Assembly: GCA_002686115.1 (NCBI GenBank) | Contig: NZAF01000067.1 | Location: 1,999-8,459 of the forward strand | DNA length: 6,461 nt | Direction of reading: 5' to 3' | DNA from: Halobacteriovorax sp. | GTDB lineage: Bacteria; Bdellovibrionota; Bacteriovoracia; Bacteriovoracales; Bacteriovoracaceae | Shown: in pieces, positions 1 to 5,586 of the stretch | Layout: each line of letters opens with the position of its first letter | Numbering within the stretch: the first letter of the stretch is position 1 | Program-made: the position numbers and the translations under genes | The notes under the pieces: generated by a model | Database searches by the model: none | What the model was told of the DNA's origin: nothing | What the model saw: only the letters and a program-made list of their open reading frames with translations

Positions 1-18
1 ATATAAACCTTTTGAGAG
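1..18 (-). promoter_or_regulatory. Candidate ribosome binding site of the next gene, beyond the window edge
   Basis: Read on the minus strand, the bases after the MoxR stop codon contain AAAAGG, leaving 7 nt before the window ends. A start codon right at the edge would then have ideal spacing. MoxR genes are very often followed by a DUF58 protein gene, so a closely spaced downstream partner is expected; this is inference because no coding sequence of it is visible. Confidence 0.3.
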
Positions 19-948
19 TTATCTAGTTGGGATTTTAATTCCGCTGACAAGCTCTGATATAATTTGAATATTTGTTTCAATGGACTCTCCATTCATTACT
101 CTATGAGAAAAAACATATGGTGCAATAAATACAATATCATCAGCAATAACAAAGTCTCTCTCTTTTAAAAATGCAAGTGCCCTACTAAGTTTTTGAATAT
201 CAATACTAGGTCTAATAGAGACATGACAATTAAAGTGATCTTTTACTACAGAAGATATATCTAAAATAAAATCAACCAAGTTATCAGACAAGATTACTTC
301 TGATGCACTCGCCTTATATTCATCTAGAATATGAGCATCAATAATTGCTGGTAACTCAGATAATTCAGGATTACTTAAAACTAATTTTTGCTCTTCTCGT
401 GTGAGTGAACCCATAGTAAATGAAACAGCAAAACGATCGAGTTGAGATTCTGGAAGTTCATAGACGCCAACTTGATCCGTTGGATTTTGAGTAGCAATGA
501 CCATAAAGTGCTTATTAAGCTGATAATCGGTCCCCTCAACTGTCACGAAACCTTCTTCCATCGCCTGTAAAAAAGCACTCTGAGTCTTAGGTGTTCCCCT
601 ATTAATCTCATCTGCCAAAAGAAGATTTGTAAAAATAGGTCCTTGATTAAACTCAAAATGATTTGAGTTTTTATTGAAATAATTATAACCAATGACATCA
701 GAGGGAAGCAGATCATTGGTAAACTGAATACGATTAAAGCTCTGTCCAAACAAATCTCCTACAGATTTTGCAAGAGTCGTCTTTCCCATGCCTGGGCTAT
801 CTTCTATTAGCACATGACCTTTTGCTATAAGAGCAGAAAAAAGTAATGTTAGTTGATCTTTTTTTCCAATGACATTAAGAGATGCATTTTTTAAAAATGT
901 ATCGAGGATATTCATAGAACTATCATTTATCTTGACGACTTTACTCAT
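19..948 (-). CDS. MoxR-family AAA+ ATPase
   Basis: A 309-residue cytoplasmic AAA+ ATPase of the MoxR type, a chaperone-like family thought to remodel or activate partner proteins, commonly with DUF58 and von Willebrand A-domain proteins. Visible motifs, in order: Walker A EDSPGMGKT (residues 49-57, Lys56), the MoxR-typical segment around FTNDLLPSDVIG (76-87), Walker B LLLADEINR (109-117, Asp113/Glu114), sensor 1 ATQNP (152-156, Asn155), and LDRF with the likely arginine finger Arg172. The sensor-2 region reads VSIRPS (243-248) instead of the usual GASPRA-like string, but keeps an arginine (Arg246). The C-terminal lid (about 215-300) ends with the family-like IAPYVFSHR segment. Length is normal. 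The ATG at 948 is supported by AAGGA six bases upstream. Its substrate is unknown; the expected partner gene would lie outside the window. Confidence 0.93.
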   Translation of the reverse strand: MSKVVKINDSSMNILDTFLKNASLNVIGKKDQLTLLFSALIAKGHVLIEDSPGMGKTTLAKSVGDLFGQSFNRIQFTNDLLPSDVIGYNYFNKNSNHFEFNQGPIFTNLLLADEINRGTPKTQSAFLQAMEEGFVTVEGTDYQLNKHFMVIATQNPTDQVGVYELPESQLDRFAVSFTMGSLTREEQKLVLSNPELSELPAIIDAHILDEYKASASEVILSDNLVDFILDISSVVKDHFNCHVSIRPSIDIQKLSRALAFLKERDFVIADDIVFIAPYVFSHRVMNGESIETNIQIISELVSGIKIPTR

Positions 949-949
949 T

Positions 950-980
950 ATGATTCCTTATGTTGACGTTCATATTATAC
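950..980 (-). promoter_or_regulatory. Promoter -10 element and ribosome binding site of the MoxR gene
   Basis: On the minus strand a perfect TATAAT occupies 979-974, predicting a transcript start near 967 and a leader of about 19 nt. AAGGA (958-954) lies six bases before the ATG. No good -35 hexamer is seen at 16-18 bp (TACTGT at 17 bp is poor), so an activator or an alternative sigma factor may help. The regulator gene upstream has no visible terminator, so readthrough is also possible. Confidence 0.5.
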
Positions 981-1037
981 AACGACATAACAAAGGACAG
1001 TAGAGGAAAATGATTCAGATTCACTTATCAAATAGGC

Positions 1038-2000
1038 CTATAAGACAACCTTCTTATCTAACTCCCTAAGGTTATCTACAAGATGAGTCTTACTAAAGCT
1101 ACTTTCTATCTGATCAATCTTATGAGACTTCAAGGCATATAACCTAGTGTCACCCTCTAGTTTCTTATCAAGAAATTGAATGAACTTTTTATAATAAGAC
1201 GCCGAATCAAGCTCAGAGTGAGGGCCTAGATATAAAAGAACAGCTGAGGCATCCGTGGCCTTAGTGGCTTCAAGTAGTGCTCCTGCTTGTACATTTGTTC
1301 CAAGGTATATAATTTCAAAATTCTTTGAGATCATAAGTAATGTACTTAATAATAAAGGTATCTCTTCAAAGCACCCTTCAGGTGTCGCAATAATAATTTT
1401 CTCAAGACTCTGATTTTTCTTTCTTGATTTAAAAATGATCTCACCAAGGTGAAATTTTAAAAGTGAGTGAAAAGCAATTTCTTGAGATAGTGTTAATTCT
1501 CTTCTTTGAATGAGTGAGCCAACCTTCTGTAATAGAGGAACTAAAATCTTAACAACGATTTCTCTTGTATTAGTTAGAAGCTTTATCTTATTAAGCTCAT
1601 GATCAACAATATCTAACTTATAAGCAGATATACCAAGAATCATATTTGAAAGAGAGTTTTCAAGATTATAATCAAGTTCAACTGACTCGGTCTTTTCAGT
1701 CTTATCTTCAACCTTACCAAGCTTTTCGAGCATTTCTTTAAGCACAGGAATTTCATTGTTTGCGATCTTCCCAATACTATGACCTAGAGTGCATAATTGG
1801 TTTAGGAGAACAAGCTTTTCTAGATCAGTATCATTATACTCTCTTCTTCCAGAATCAGACCTAGAAGGGACAACTGCTTGATACCTTTTCTCCCAAGCCC
1901 TAATTGTGTGAACACCAACGCCTGATAGTTTTGATACAAGTTGTATTGAATATTTTGTTTCGATAACGTCCTCCTGAATAGTTAATTCATTTAAACACAT
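1038..2000 (-). CDS. MerR-family regulator with degenerate CarH/LitR-like cobalamin-binding domain
   Basis: A 320-residue DNA-binding regulator. An N-terminal MerR winged helix-turn-helix spans about residues 17-84 (YSIQLVSKLSGVGVHTIRAW start, then RREYNDTDL). It is followed by a charged linker (95-112), a four-helix-bundle-like segment (about 115-190) and a Rossmann-like cobalamin-binding fold (about 200-318, with IIIATPEG, IIYLGTNV and AVLLYLGP strands). This is the domain order of CarA, CarH and LitR, which repress light-response genes and use adenosylcobalamin as light sensor. Here the ligand positions look lost: the bundle Trp aligns with Ile164, the Glu-His pair reads Glu174-Ile175, and the ExHxxG motif reads EGCFEEIP, with Glu212 in place of the cobalt-binding His. 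I infer a protein that no longer binds B12 classically. The ATG at 2000 has no Shine-Dalgarno; see the separate entry on the start. It is transcribed divergently from the epimerase gene. Confidence 0.85.
   Translation of the reverse strand: MCLNELTIQEDVIETKYSIQLVSKLSGVGVHTIRAWEKRYQAVVPSRSDSGRREYNDTDLEKLVLLNQLCTLGHSIGKIANNEIPVLKEMLEKLGKVEDKTEKTESVELDYNLENSLSNMILGISAYKLDIVDHELNKIKLLTNTREIVVKILVPLLQKVGSLIQRRELTLSQEIAFHSLLKFHLGEIIFKSRKKNQSLEKIIIATPEGCFEEIPLLLSTLLMISKNFEIIYLGTNVQAGALLEATKATDASAVLLYLGPHSELDSASYYKKFIQFLDKKLEGDTRLYALKSHKIDQIESSFSKTHLVDNLRELDKKVVL
1962..1975 (-). promoter_or_regulatory. Internal perfect Shine-Dalgarno before an ATC codon of the MerR-like gene
   Basis: On the minus strand AGGAGG (1975-1970) lies five bases before the in-frame codon ATC (1964-1962, Ile13 counted from the ATG at 2000). 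No ATG, GTG or TTG in any frame follows at usable distance. Family members typically begin only a few residues before the YSI..VS..SGV helix, exactly where this codon falls. It may mark a non-canonical ATC start, or be a chance or pausing sequence. Confidence 0.35.
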
Positions 2001-2009
2001 ATTAATGAT

Positions 2010-2037
2010 ATTGTGCCAACTGTCTAAGTATTGTCAA
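2010..2037 (-). promoter_or_regulatory. Promoter of the MerR-like regulator gene
   Basis: On the minus strand, a perfect TTGACA -35 (2037-2032) is followed after 16 bp by CACAAT (2015-2010, 4 of 6 consensus bases). The predicted transcript start is near 2003, only about three bases before the ATG at 2000. If correct, the ATG would be leaderless, or translation would start further in. The -35 overlaps that of the divergent epimerase promoter. Confidence 0.5.
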
Positions 2038-2059
2038 TGCCACATTGCTCGCATAAAAT
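2031..2059 (+). promoter_or_regulatory. Promoter of the epimerase gene
   Basis: TTGTCA (2031-2036, 5 of 6) and TAAAAT (2054-2059, 5 of 6) are separated by the ideal 17 bp. The transcript start should lie near 2066, leaving a leader of about 23 nt that carries the strong ribosome binding site. The -35 box shares five bases with the opposing regulator promoter, so one bound repressor could close both directions. Confidence 0.65.
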
Positions 2060-2088
2060 GTAAAATCAAGAACATATCGGAGGTAAAT

Positions 2089-3000
2089 ATGAAGAATGTC
2101 TTAGTCACAGGTGGTACGGGTTTTGTTGGTGAAAAGATAGTGGCCATGCTTAATGCAAGAATGGATATTGGCAATGTATATGTTACGACCAGAAATGCAA
2201 ATATAAATGGAAAGAAAAACGGGAAAGTAACATACTGTCTATGGAACCCATTAACTGAAAATACACCAGATATACCACTTTCTGAAATACATTCTGTCAT
2301 CAACCTCATGGGAGAAAATATCGCTTCAGGACGATGGAGTGAGGAGCGTAAAAAAAGAATTTATAACTCTAGAATCATCGGAACTAAGAACTTAATTTCA
2401 TTCTTAAATAAAGAGGCGACATCTTTAGAGTCATTTATTTCAACATCTGCCATTGGTATCTATGAACCAAATACGAATGAACTGATTGATGAGAATACCC
2501 CGGTAGATCAGGACAGTTGGCTTGCTAGCGTCTGTATTGACTGGGAAAAGACACTTGATGAATTACAAAGAGGAAGAAAGGTTATACTACGAGTAGGAGT
2601 TGTCCTAGATGGAAATGGTGGAGCAATTGAAAAAATGAAACTTCCATTTTTAATGGGTGTTGGTGGTATCTTAGGCGATGGCAAACAATTTATGTCATGG
2701 ATACATAGAGATGACTTAAGTGAACTCTACATCACTTCTATTTTTGATGAGAACTTTTCAGGAGTATACAATGCTGTTGCCCCTGAACCAGTTACAAATA
2801 CATCATTTACAAAAATACTTGGAAGCGTCATCAACAGACCTACAATATTCCCTGTCCCAAGCTTTGTATTAAAAACACTTTTTGGAGATATGTCTTCAGT
2901 TTTATTAGATGGTCATCGCGTGATTCCACAAAGACTTAAAGAGATGAATTATAGGTTTCACTACCCTCATTTAACACTGGCCCTTGAGGAAATTTTCTAA
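2089..3000 (+). CDS. TIGR01777/YfcH-family NAD(P)-binding sugar epimerase-like protein (SDR superfamily)
   Basis: A 303-residue atypical extended short-chain dehydrogenase/reductase of the TIGR01777 (E. coli YfcH, human SDR39U1) family; the physiological substrate is not established for the family. Visible signatures: the nucleotide-binding TGGTGFVG (7-14); NLMGENIASGRW (72-83) with the family's following SRIIGT (94-99); STSAIGIYEP (118-127); WEKTLDELQ (152-160); RVGVVLDGNGGA (168-179); the glycine-rich GVGGILGDGKQ with SWIHRDDL (190-210). A C-terminal DUF1731-like tail runs from about 250 (RPTIFPVPSF, then RVIPQRLKE). The frame is open further upstream, but the ATG at 2089 has GGAGG five bases before it and starts directly at the Rossmann strand, so this start is firm. 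It is divergent from the MerR-like gene, its probable regulator. SDR genes beside CarH/LitR-type regulators are known in light-response clusters, which makes that pairing meaningful. Confidence 0.93.
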   Translation: MKNVLVTGGTGFVGEKIVAMLNARMDIGNVYVTTRNANINGKKNGKVTYCLWNPLTENTPDIPLSEIHSVINLMGENIASGRWSEERKKRIYNSRIIGTKNLISFLNKEATSLESFISTSAIGIYEPNTNELIDENTPVDQDSWLASVCIDWEKTLDELQRGRKVILRVGVVLDGNGGAIEKMKLPFLMGVGGILGDGKQFMSWIHRDDLSELYITSIFDENFSGVYNAVAPEPVTNTSFTKILGSVINRPTIFPVPSFVLKTLFGDMSSVLLDGHRVIPQRLKEMNYRFHYPHLTLALEEIF

Positions 3001-3013
3001 AATACACCATATA

Positions 3014-3052
3014 TTGAGAGTGAGAAGAAATATTGGCACTTTTCACTCTCAA
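3014..3052 (+). terminator. Strong hairpin after the epimerase gene, without a U-tract
   Basis: TTGAGAGTGAGAAG (3014-3027) pairs with CTTTTCACTCTCAA (3039-3052): 14 pairs, one of them G-U, with an 11-base loop. It begins 13 bases after the stop codon, the normal place for a terminator or an mRNA 3' stabiliser. No T-run follows on either strand, so it is not a textbook intrinsic terminator. It separates the epimerase unit from the transglycosylase operon. Confidence 0.45.
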
Positions 3053-3095
3053 CACCACCTGTTTACAGATGTAATATCAAGCACTTACAAAACTC

Positions 3096-3123
3096 TTCAA
3101 AAAAATCAATATGAATATATAAT
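3096..3123 (+). promoter_or_regulatory. Promoter of the transglycosylase-PilZ operon
   Basis: A perfect TATAAT (3118-3123) is preceded at 16 bp by TTCAAA (3096-3101, 4 of 6). The transcript would begin near 3130 and have a leader of about 67 nt, longer than the others here and containing the stem described next. The -10 is the best such hexamer between the hairpin and the gene. Confidence 0.55.
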
Positions 3124-3146
3124 CACATTTAATAGCTAATATAAGA

Positions 3147-3208
3147 ACCTTCGCTGCACGTCCGTTACAAGAATTTAAATTACAAAAGGTAGTTAATTGC
3201 AGCAAGGT
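3147..3208 (+). promoter_or_regulatory. Leader stem pairing over the TTG start of the transglycosylase gene
   Basis: ACCTTCGCTGCA (3147-3158) is complementary to TGCAGCAAGGT (3198-3208): 11 base pairs with one bulged C. The right arm covers the last two bases of the TTG start and the next codons, and the loop holds the ribosome binding site AAAAGG (3184-3189). Such a structure could hold back translation until melted or bound by a factor. The pairing is directly visible; a regulatory role is inference. Confidence 0.4.
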
Positions 3209-4267
3209 CATTTATCATACATATTTACTTTCTTTCTTAGCTCATGTGCTAATCCACTAAATCCTTTTGGAAATAGTATTTTGGATATCTTAAAGGCCGA
3301 GTCTAAAATTAAACTTACTAATAAGAAATATAATGCTGATGATATTAAAATATCAATGTTTCCTGAGAGACAAAACCTTCATCAAACTCATGAATTAATT
3401 ATCAATATTCATTCACAAGATAATCAGAACATTTTAAATTTTAAGAATCTAAGAATCTACTGGAATAATCAATTAGTGACTGAGGGAATTAAGAATATTT
3501 CTAAAATTAGTCACAAAAACTACAACCTCTCCGTAAAAATACCTGTATTGAAATTAAAACCAGAACTTGATCATGAAATAAAAGTAGTCTACCAGACTAA
3601 AAATAGTGTTATTGAGCAGATTTATCATCAACCAAAGTGCTTAATAAGTGAACTAAACCTCATCGATAACTTTGGTCCATACAAATCAAATGATTTCTAT
3701 AAGAATAAAATAGAAGAGTATTCACTTCAAAAAGATATTAATCCTTCACTAGTATCTGGCTTAATAGCAAGTGAATCTTCATTTAACCCAAAAGCTGTAA
3801 GCTATGCAAAGGCCATAGGTCTTACACAAATTACAAATATTGCTCACAAACAGTTACAAGATGAATATCCTAATTGGAGTATTGATAAGAGAACAAGAAT
3901 TCTTCCTGCTCCAATTGTTAAGACTTTAGTTAAAATGAAAAGAATCAGTAACAAACATGATTGGCGTCTCGATGCCAGCAAATCCATCCAAGGAGGAGTG
4001 AGTTATCTTGAATATCTTAATAACTACTGGGATAAATTTGATAGTAATTTTAAAATTAGCGCACAAGAAAAAACAAATCTTATACTAGCAAGTTATAACT
4101 TTGGACCTTACAGAATTAAAAGACATTATTTAAAATCGCCTCGAAATTGGATTAATCATAAAAGTTTAATCGAGGCAAAAAAGTATACGAATAAAATTAA
4201 AAGCTATTGCTATCACTTCACTAATCATAAAAGGAATAACTATGACAAAAAAGCCTATCATTTTTAA
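3197..4267 (+). CDS. Lytic transglycosylase, GH23 (SLT) domain, probable lipoprotein
   Basis: A 356-residue protein that should cleave the MurNAc-GlcNAc bonds of peptidoglycan, leaving 1,6-anhydro ends. Residues 1-17 look like a lipoprotein signal: hydrophobic stretch then lipobox LSSC with Cys17, placing it at a membrane facing the periplasm. The n-region lacks Lys or Arg, which is odd. Residues about 35-160 form an unrecognised, probably beta-rich domain. The GH23 domain runs from about 172: catalytic Glu193 in ASESSFNPKAVS, GLTQI (208-212), IQGGVSYLEYL (264-274) and ASYNFGP (298-304). About 45 residues between GLTQ and IQGG are longer than in compact members. Start: TTG at 3197, with AAAAGG seven bases upstream; a TAA sits directly before it and no other start codon precedes the lipobox, so there is no alternative. 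It overlaps the PilZ gene by 26 bp, suggesting translational coupling. Confidence 0.87.
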   Translation: MQQGHLSYIFTFFLSSCANPLNPFGNSILDILKAESKIKLTNKKYNADDIKISMFPERQNLHQTHELIINIHSQDNQNILNFKNLRIYWNNQLVTEGIKNISKISHKNYNLSVKIPVLKLKPELDHEIKVVYQTKNSVIEQIYHQPKCLISELNLIDNFGPYKSNDFYKNKIEEYSLQKDINPSLVSGLIASESSFNPKAVSYAKAIGLTQITNIAHKQLQDEYPNWSIDKRTRILPAPIVKTLVKMKRISNKHDWRLDASKSIQGGVSYLEYLNNYWDKFDSNFKISAQEKTNLILASYNFGPYRIKRHYLKSPRNWINHKSLIEAKKYTNKIKSYCYHFTNHKRNNYDKKAYHF

Positions 4268-4931
4268 TGTTAACGCTATTCTGTTTTTGTTAATCGCATT
4301 ATCAGTACCTGTTCAATTATTAGTTGGACTAGATATTGGAATGAATAATTTAATAGATATCTTCATGAGATTAAATGTTCTTAATGTCAGTATAATAGTC
4401 ACTTTTCTAACTGCAGCGGCTATGTTTTACAACGTTTCAAGACATTTGATTTGGTTTCTACCAACATGTTTAAGTCTCGTTATCATAAATAATCTCATCA
4501 TGCTTAACTACTCTCCTTATAGTGATGAGATGATTGTACTAATTGCAACTGCAGGTTTTTCACTTTTCACTATTCTAACTCTTAAATCAAACACTATTAA
4601 AATTGTTAAGGATCCAAGTAAGCAATGGTGGCGAGTTTCAAAGAGAAAAAGAAAGTTTCTTCCTGTGAATCTTAAACTAGGTGATAAGGATTTTGACTTT
4701 GGTAGGTCATTTGATATCTCTAAAACAGGTGCTTACATCATGCAAAATATCAATCAATTTGTTTTTAAAGAAGGTGATGAATTAAGATTACAAATTGGTG
4801 ATATGAACCTTAAGGCAGAAGTTGTCAGAATCAGTAAAATGAATAGATCTTATCCTGAGGGAGTTGGAATCAAATTCATCGATATGAGTATGACAGATAA
4901 AGTTAAACTATATAGAACAATTATGCTCTAA
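4242..4931 (+). CDS. Four-helix membrane protein with C-terminal PilZ domain
   Basis: A 229-residue inner-membrane protein. Four hydrophobic segments (about 10-30, 47-65, 68-88, 96-114) with basic residues at the N-terminus, the 2-3 loop and after helix 4 put both ends in the cytoplasm. A PilZ domain follows (about 130-225), the fold that binds the second messenger c-di-GMP. The second binding motif is intact: DISKTG (158-163, DxSxxG). For the first, RVSKR (131-135) fits RxxxR, but it sits a few residues further from the LPV strand than usual, where Arg135-Phe139 would be the register; binding is likely but not certain. No enzymatic domain is visible, so it probably acts through protein contacts. 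The ATG at 4242 has AAGGA six bases upstream and lies inside the end of the transglycosylase gene, its likely partner. Its last 11 bases overlap the convergent response regulator gene. Confidence 0.85.
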   Translation: MTKKPIIFNVNAILFLLIALSVPVQLLVGLDIGMNNLIDIFMRLNVLNVSIIVTFLTAAAMFYNVSRHLIWFLPTCLSLVIINNLIMLNYSPYSDEMIVLIATAGFSLFTILTLKSNTIKIVKDPSKQWWRVSKRKRKFLPVNLKLGDKDFDFGRSFDISKTGAYIMQNINQFVFKEGDELRLQIGDMNLKAEVVRISKMNRSYPEGVGIKFIDMSMTDKVKLYRTIML

Positions 4932-5586
4932 GCTTATATCCAATACCTCGAACAGTTTCAATAAGCTCATCGCTTAACTTTTGCCTTAACTGTAGGACAT
5001 GAGTATCAACGGTTCTTGTCGAAGGATAGCTATCATAGCCCCATACCTTATTTAAAATCTCATCTCGTGATAAAGCTCGATTTGGGTTTTCGGCAAGAAG
5101 CCTTAAAAAGTCGAACTCCATTTTAGTCATCTCAACAGGACTTTTCATCCAAAAGACTTCTCTAGTATCTAAATTTAGAACAAGATCACTGATTTCTACA
5201 ACACCTTTATCTTGAACCCTTGAATAGTCAACTTGCCTTAGTTGAACACGAATTCTAGCAAGAAGTTCTCTTGGCTCAAAAGGCTTTGTCATATAATCAT
5301 TAGCACCAGATTCAAGGCCTACGACTTTATCAATAAGATCACTCTTAGCGGTCAACATAATCACAGGAATCTGATTTCCATCATTTCTAAAGTCTCTTAA
5401 AAAATCGACACCTTGTCCATCAGGAAGCATCCAATCTAAGATCACAAGATGATAACCATCAGTTTTTACTTTCTTCGCTCCAGAAAGACTTGTAACCCAA
5501 GTTACTTCAAACTGCTCAGAGATTAAAAAATCACTAATACTCTGACCTAAATTATTATCATCTTCAATTAAGAGAATCTTTTCCAT
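4921..5586 (-). CDS. OmpR/PhoB-family response regulator
   Basis: A 221-residue two-component transcription regulator. The receiver domain (1-118) has the acidic pocket IEDD (7-10), phosphoacceptor Asp51 in LDWMLPDG, Thr79 in MLTA and Lys101 in TKPFEP. The C-terminal winged helix (about 128-221) shows MTKMEFDFLRLL (153-164), LSRDEIL, TVDTHVLQLRQKL recognition helix (192-204) and the final RGIGYKL wing. All key residues are present, so it should be phosphorylated and bind DNA as a dimer. I place the start at the ATG 5586, because GAGG lies six bases upstream; an in-frame GTG at 5598 overlaps that ribosome binding site and would add four residues the family lacks. It overlaps the end of the kinase gene by 23 bp, implying translational coupling, kinase first. 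Possible relative of VxrB/WigR; target genes are not visible. Confidence 0.93.
   Translation of the reverse strand: MEKILLIEDDNNLGQSISDFLISEQFEVTWVTSLSGAKKVKTDGYHLVILDWMLPDGQGVDFLRDFRNDGNQIPVIMLTAKSDLIDKVVGLESGANDYMTKPFEPRELLARIRVQLRQVDYSRVQDKGVVEISDLVLNLDTREVFWMKSPVEMTKMEFDFLRLLAENPNRALSRDEILNKVWGYDSYPSTRTVDTHVLQLRQKLSDELIETVRGIGYKLRA

Noticed and set aside
543..749. 68-codon minus-strand frame within the MoxR gene
   Set aside because: It is another frame of the same strand inside a well-conserved AAA+ gene; it has no recognisable domain or ribosome binding site.
1009..1024. Repeated GATTCA after the MerR-like gene, checked as terminator
   Set aside because: It is a direct repeat of six bases, not inverted, and forms no stem.
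1032..1041. Perfect palindrome ATAGGCCTAT at the end of the MerR-like gene
   Set aside because: It has no loop, is only 10 bp and cannot extend; it overlaps the stop codon and is likely chance.
2005..2088. 28-codon upstream extension of the epimerase
   Set aside because: It would start before the promoter's predicted transcript start, lacks a ribosome binding site, and precedes the clear GGAGG-ATG start.
2034..2309. 91-codon minus-strand frame opposite the epimerase gene
   Set aside because: It is antisense to the conserved Rossmann N-terminus and the promoter gap. Its sequence mirrors the epimerase codons and shows no family features.
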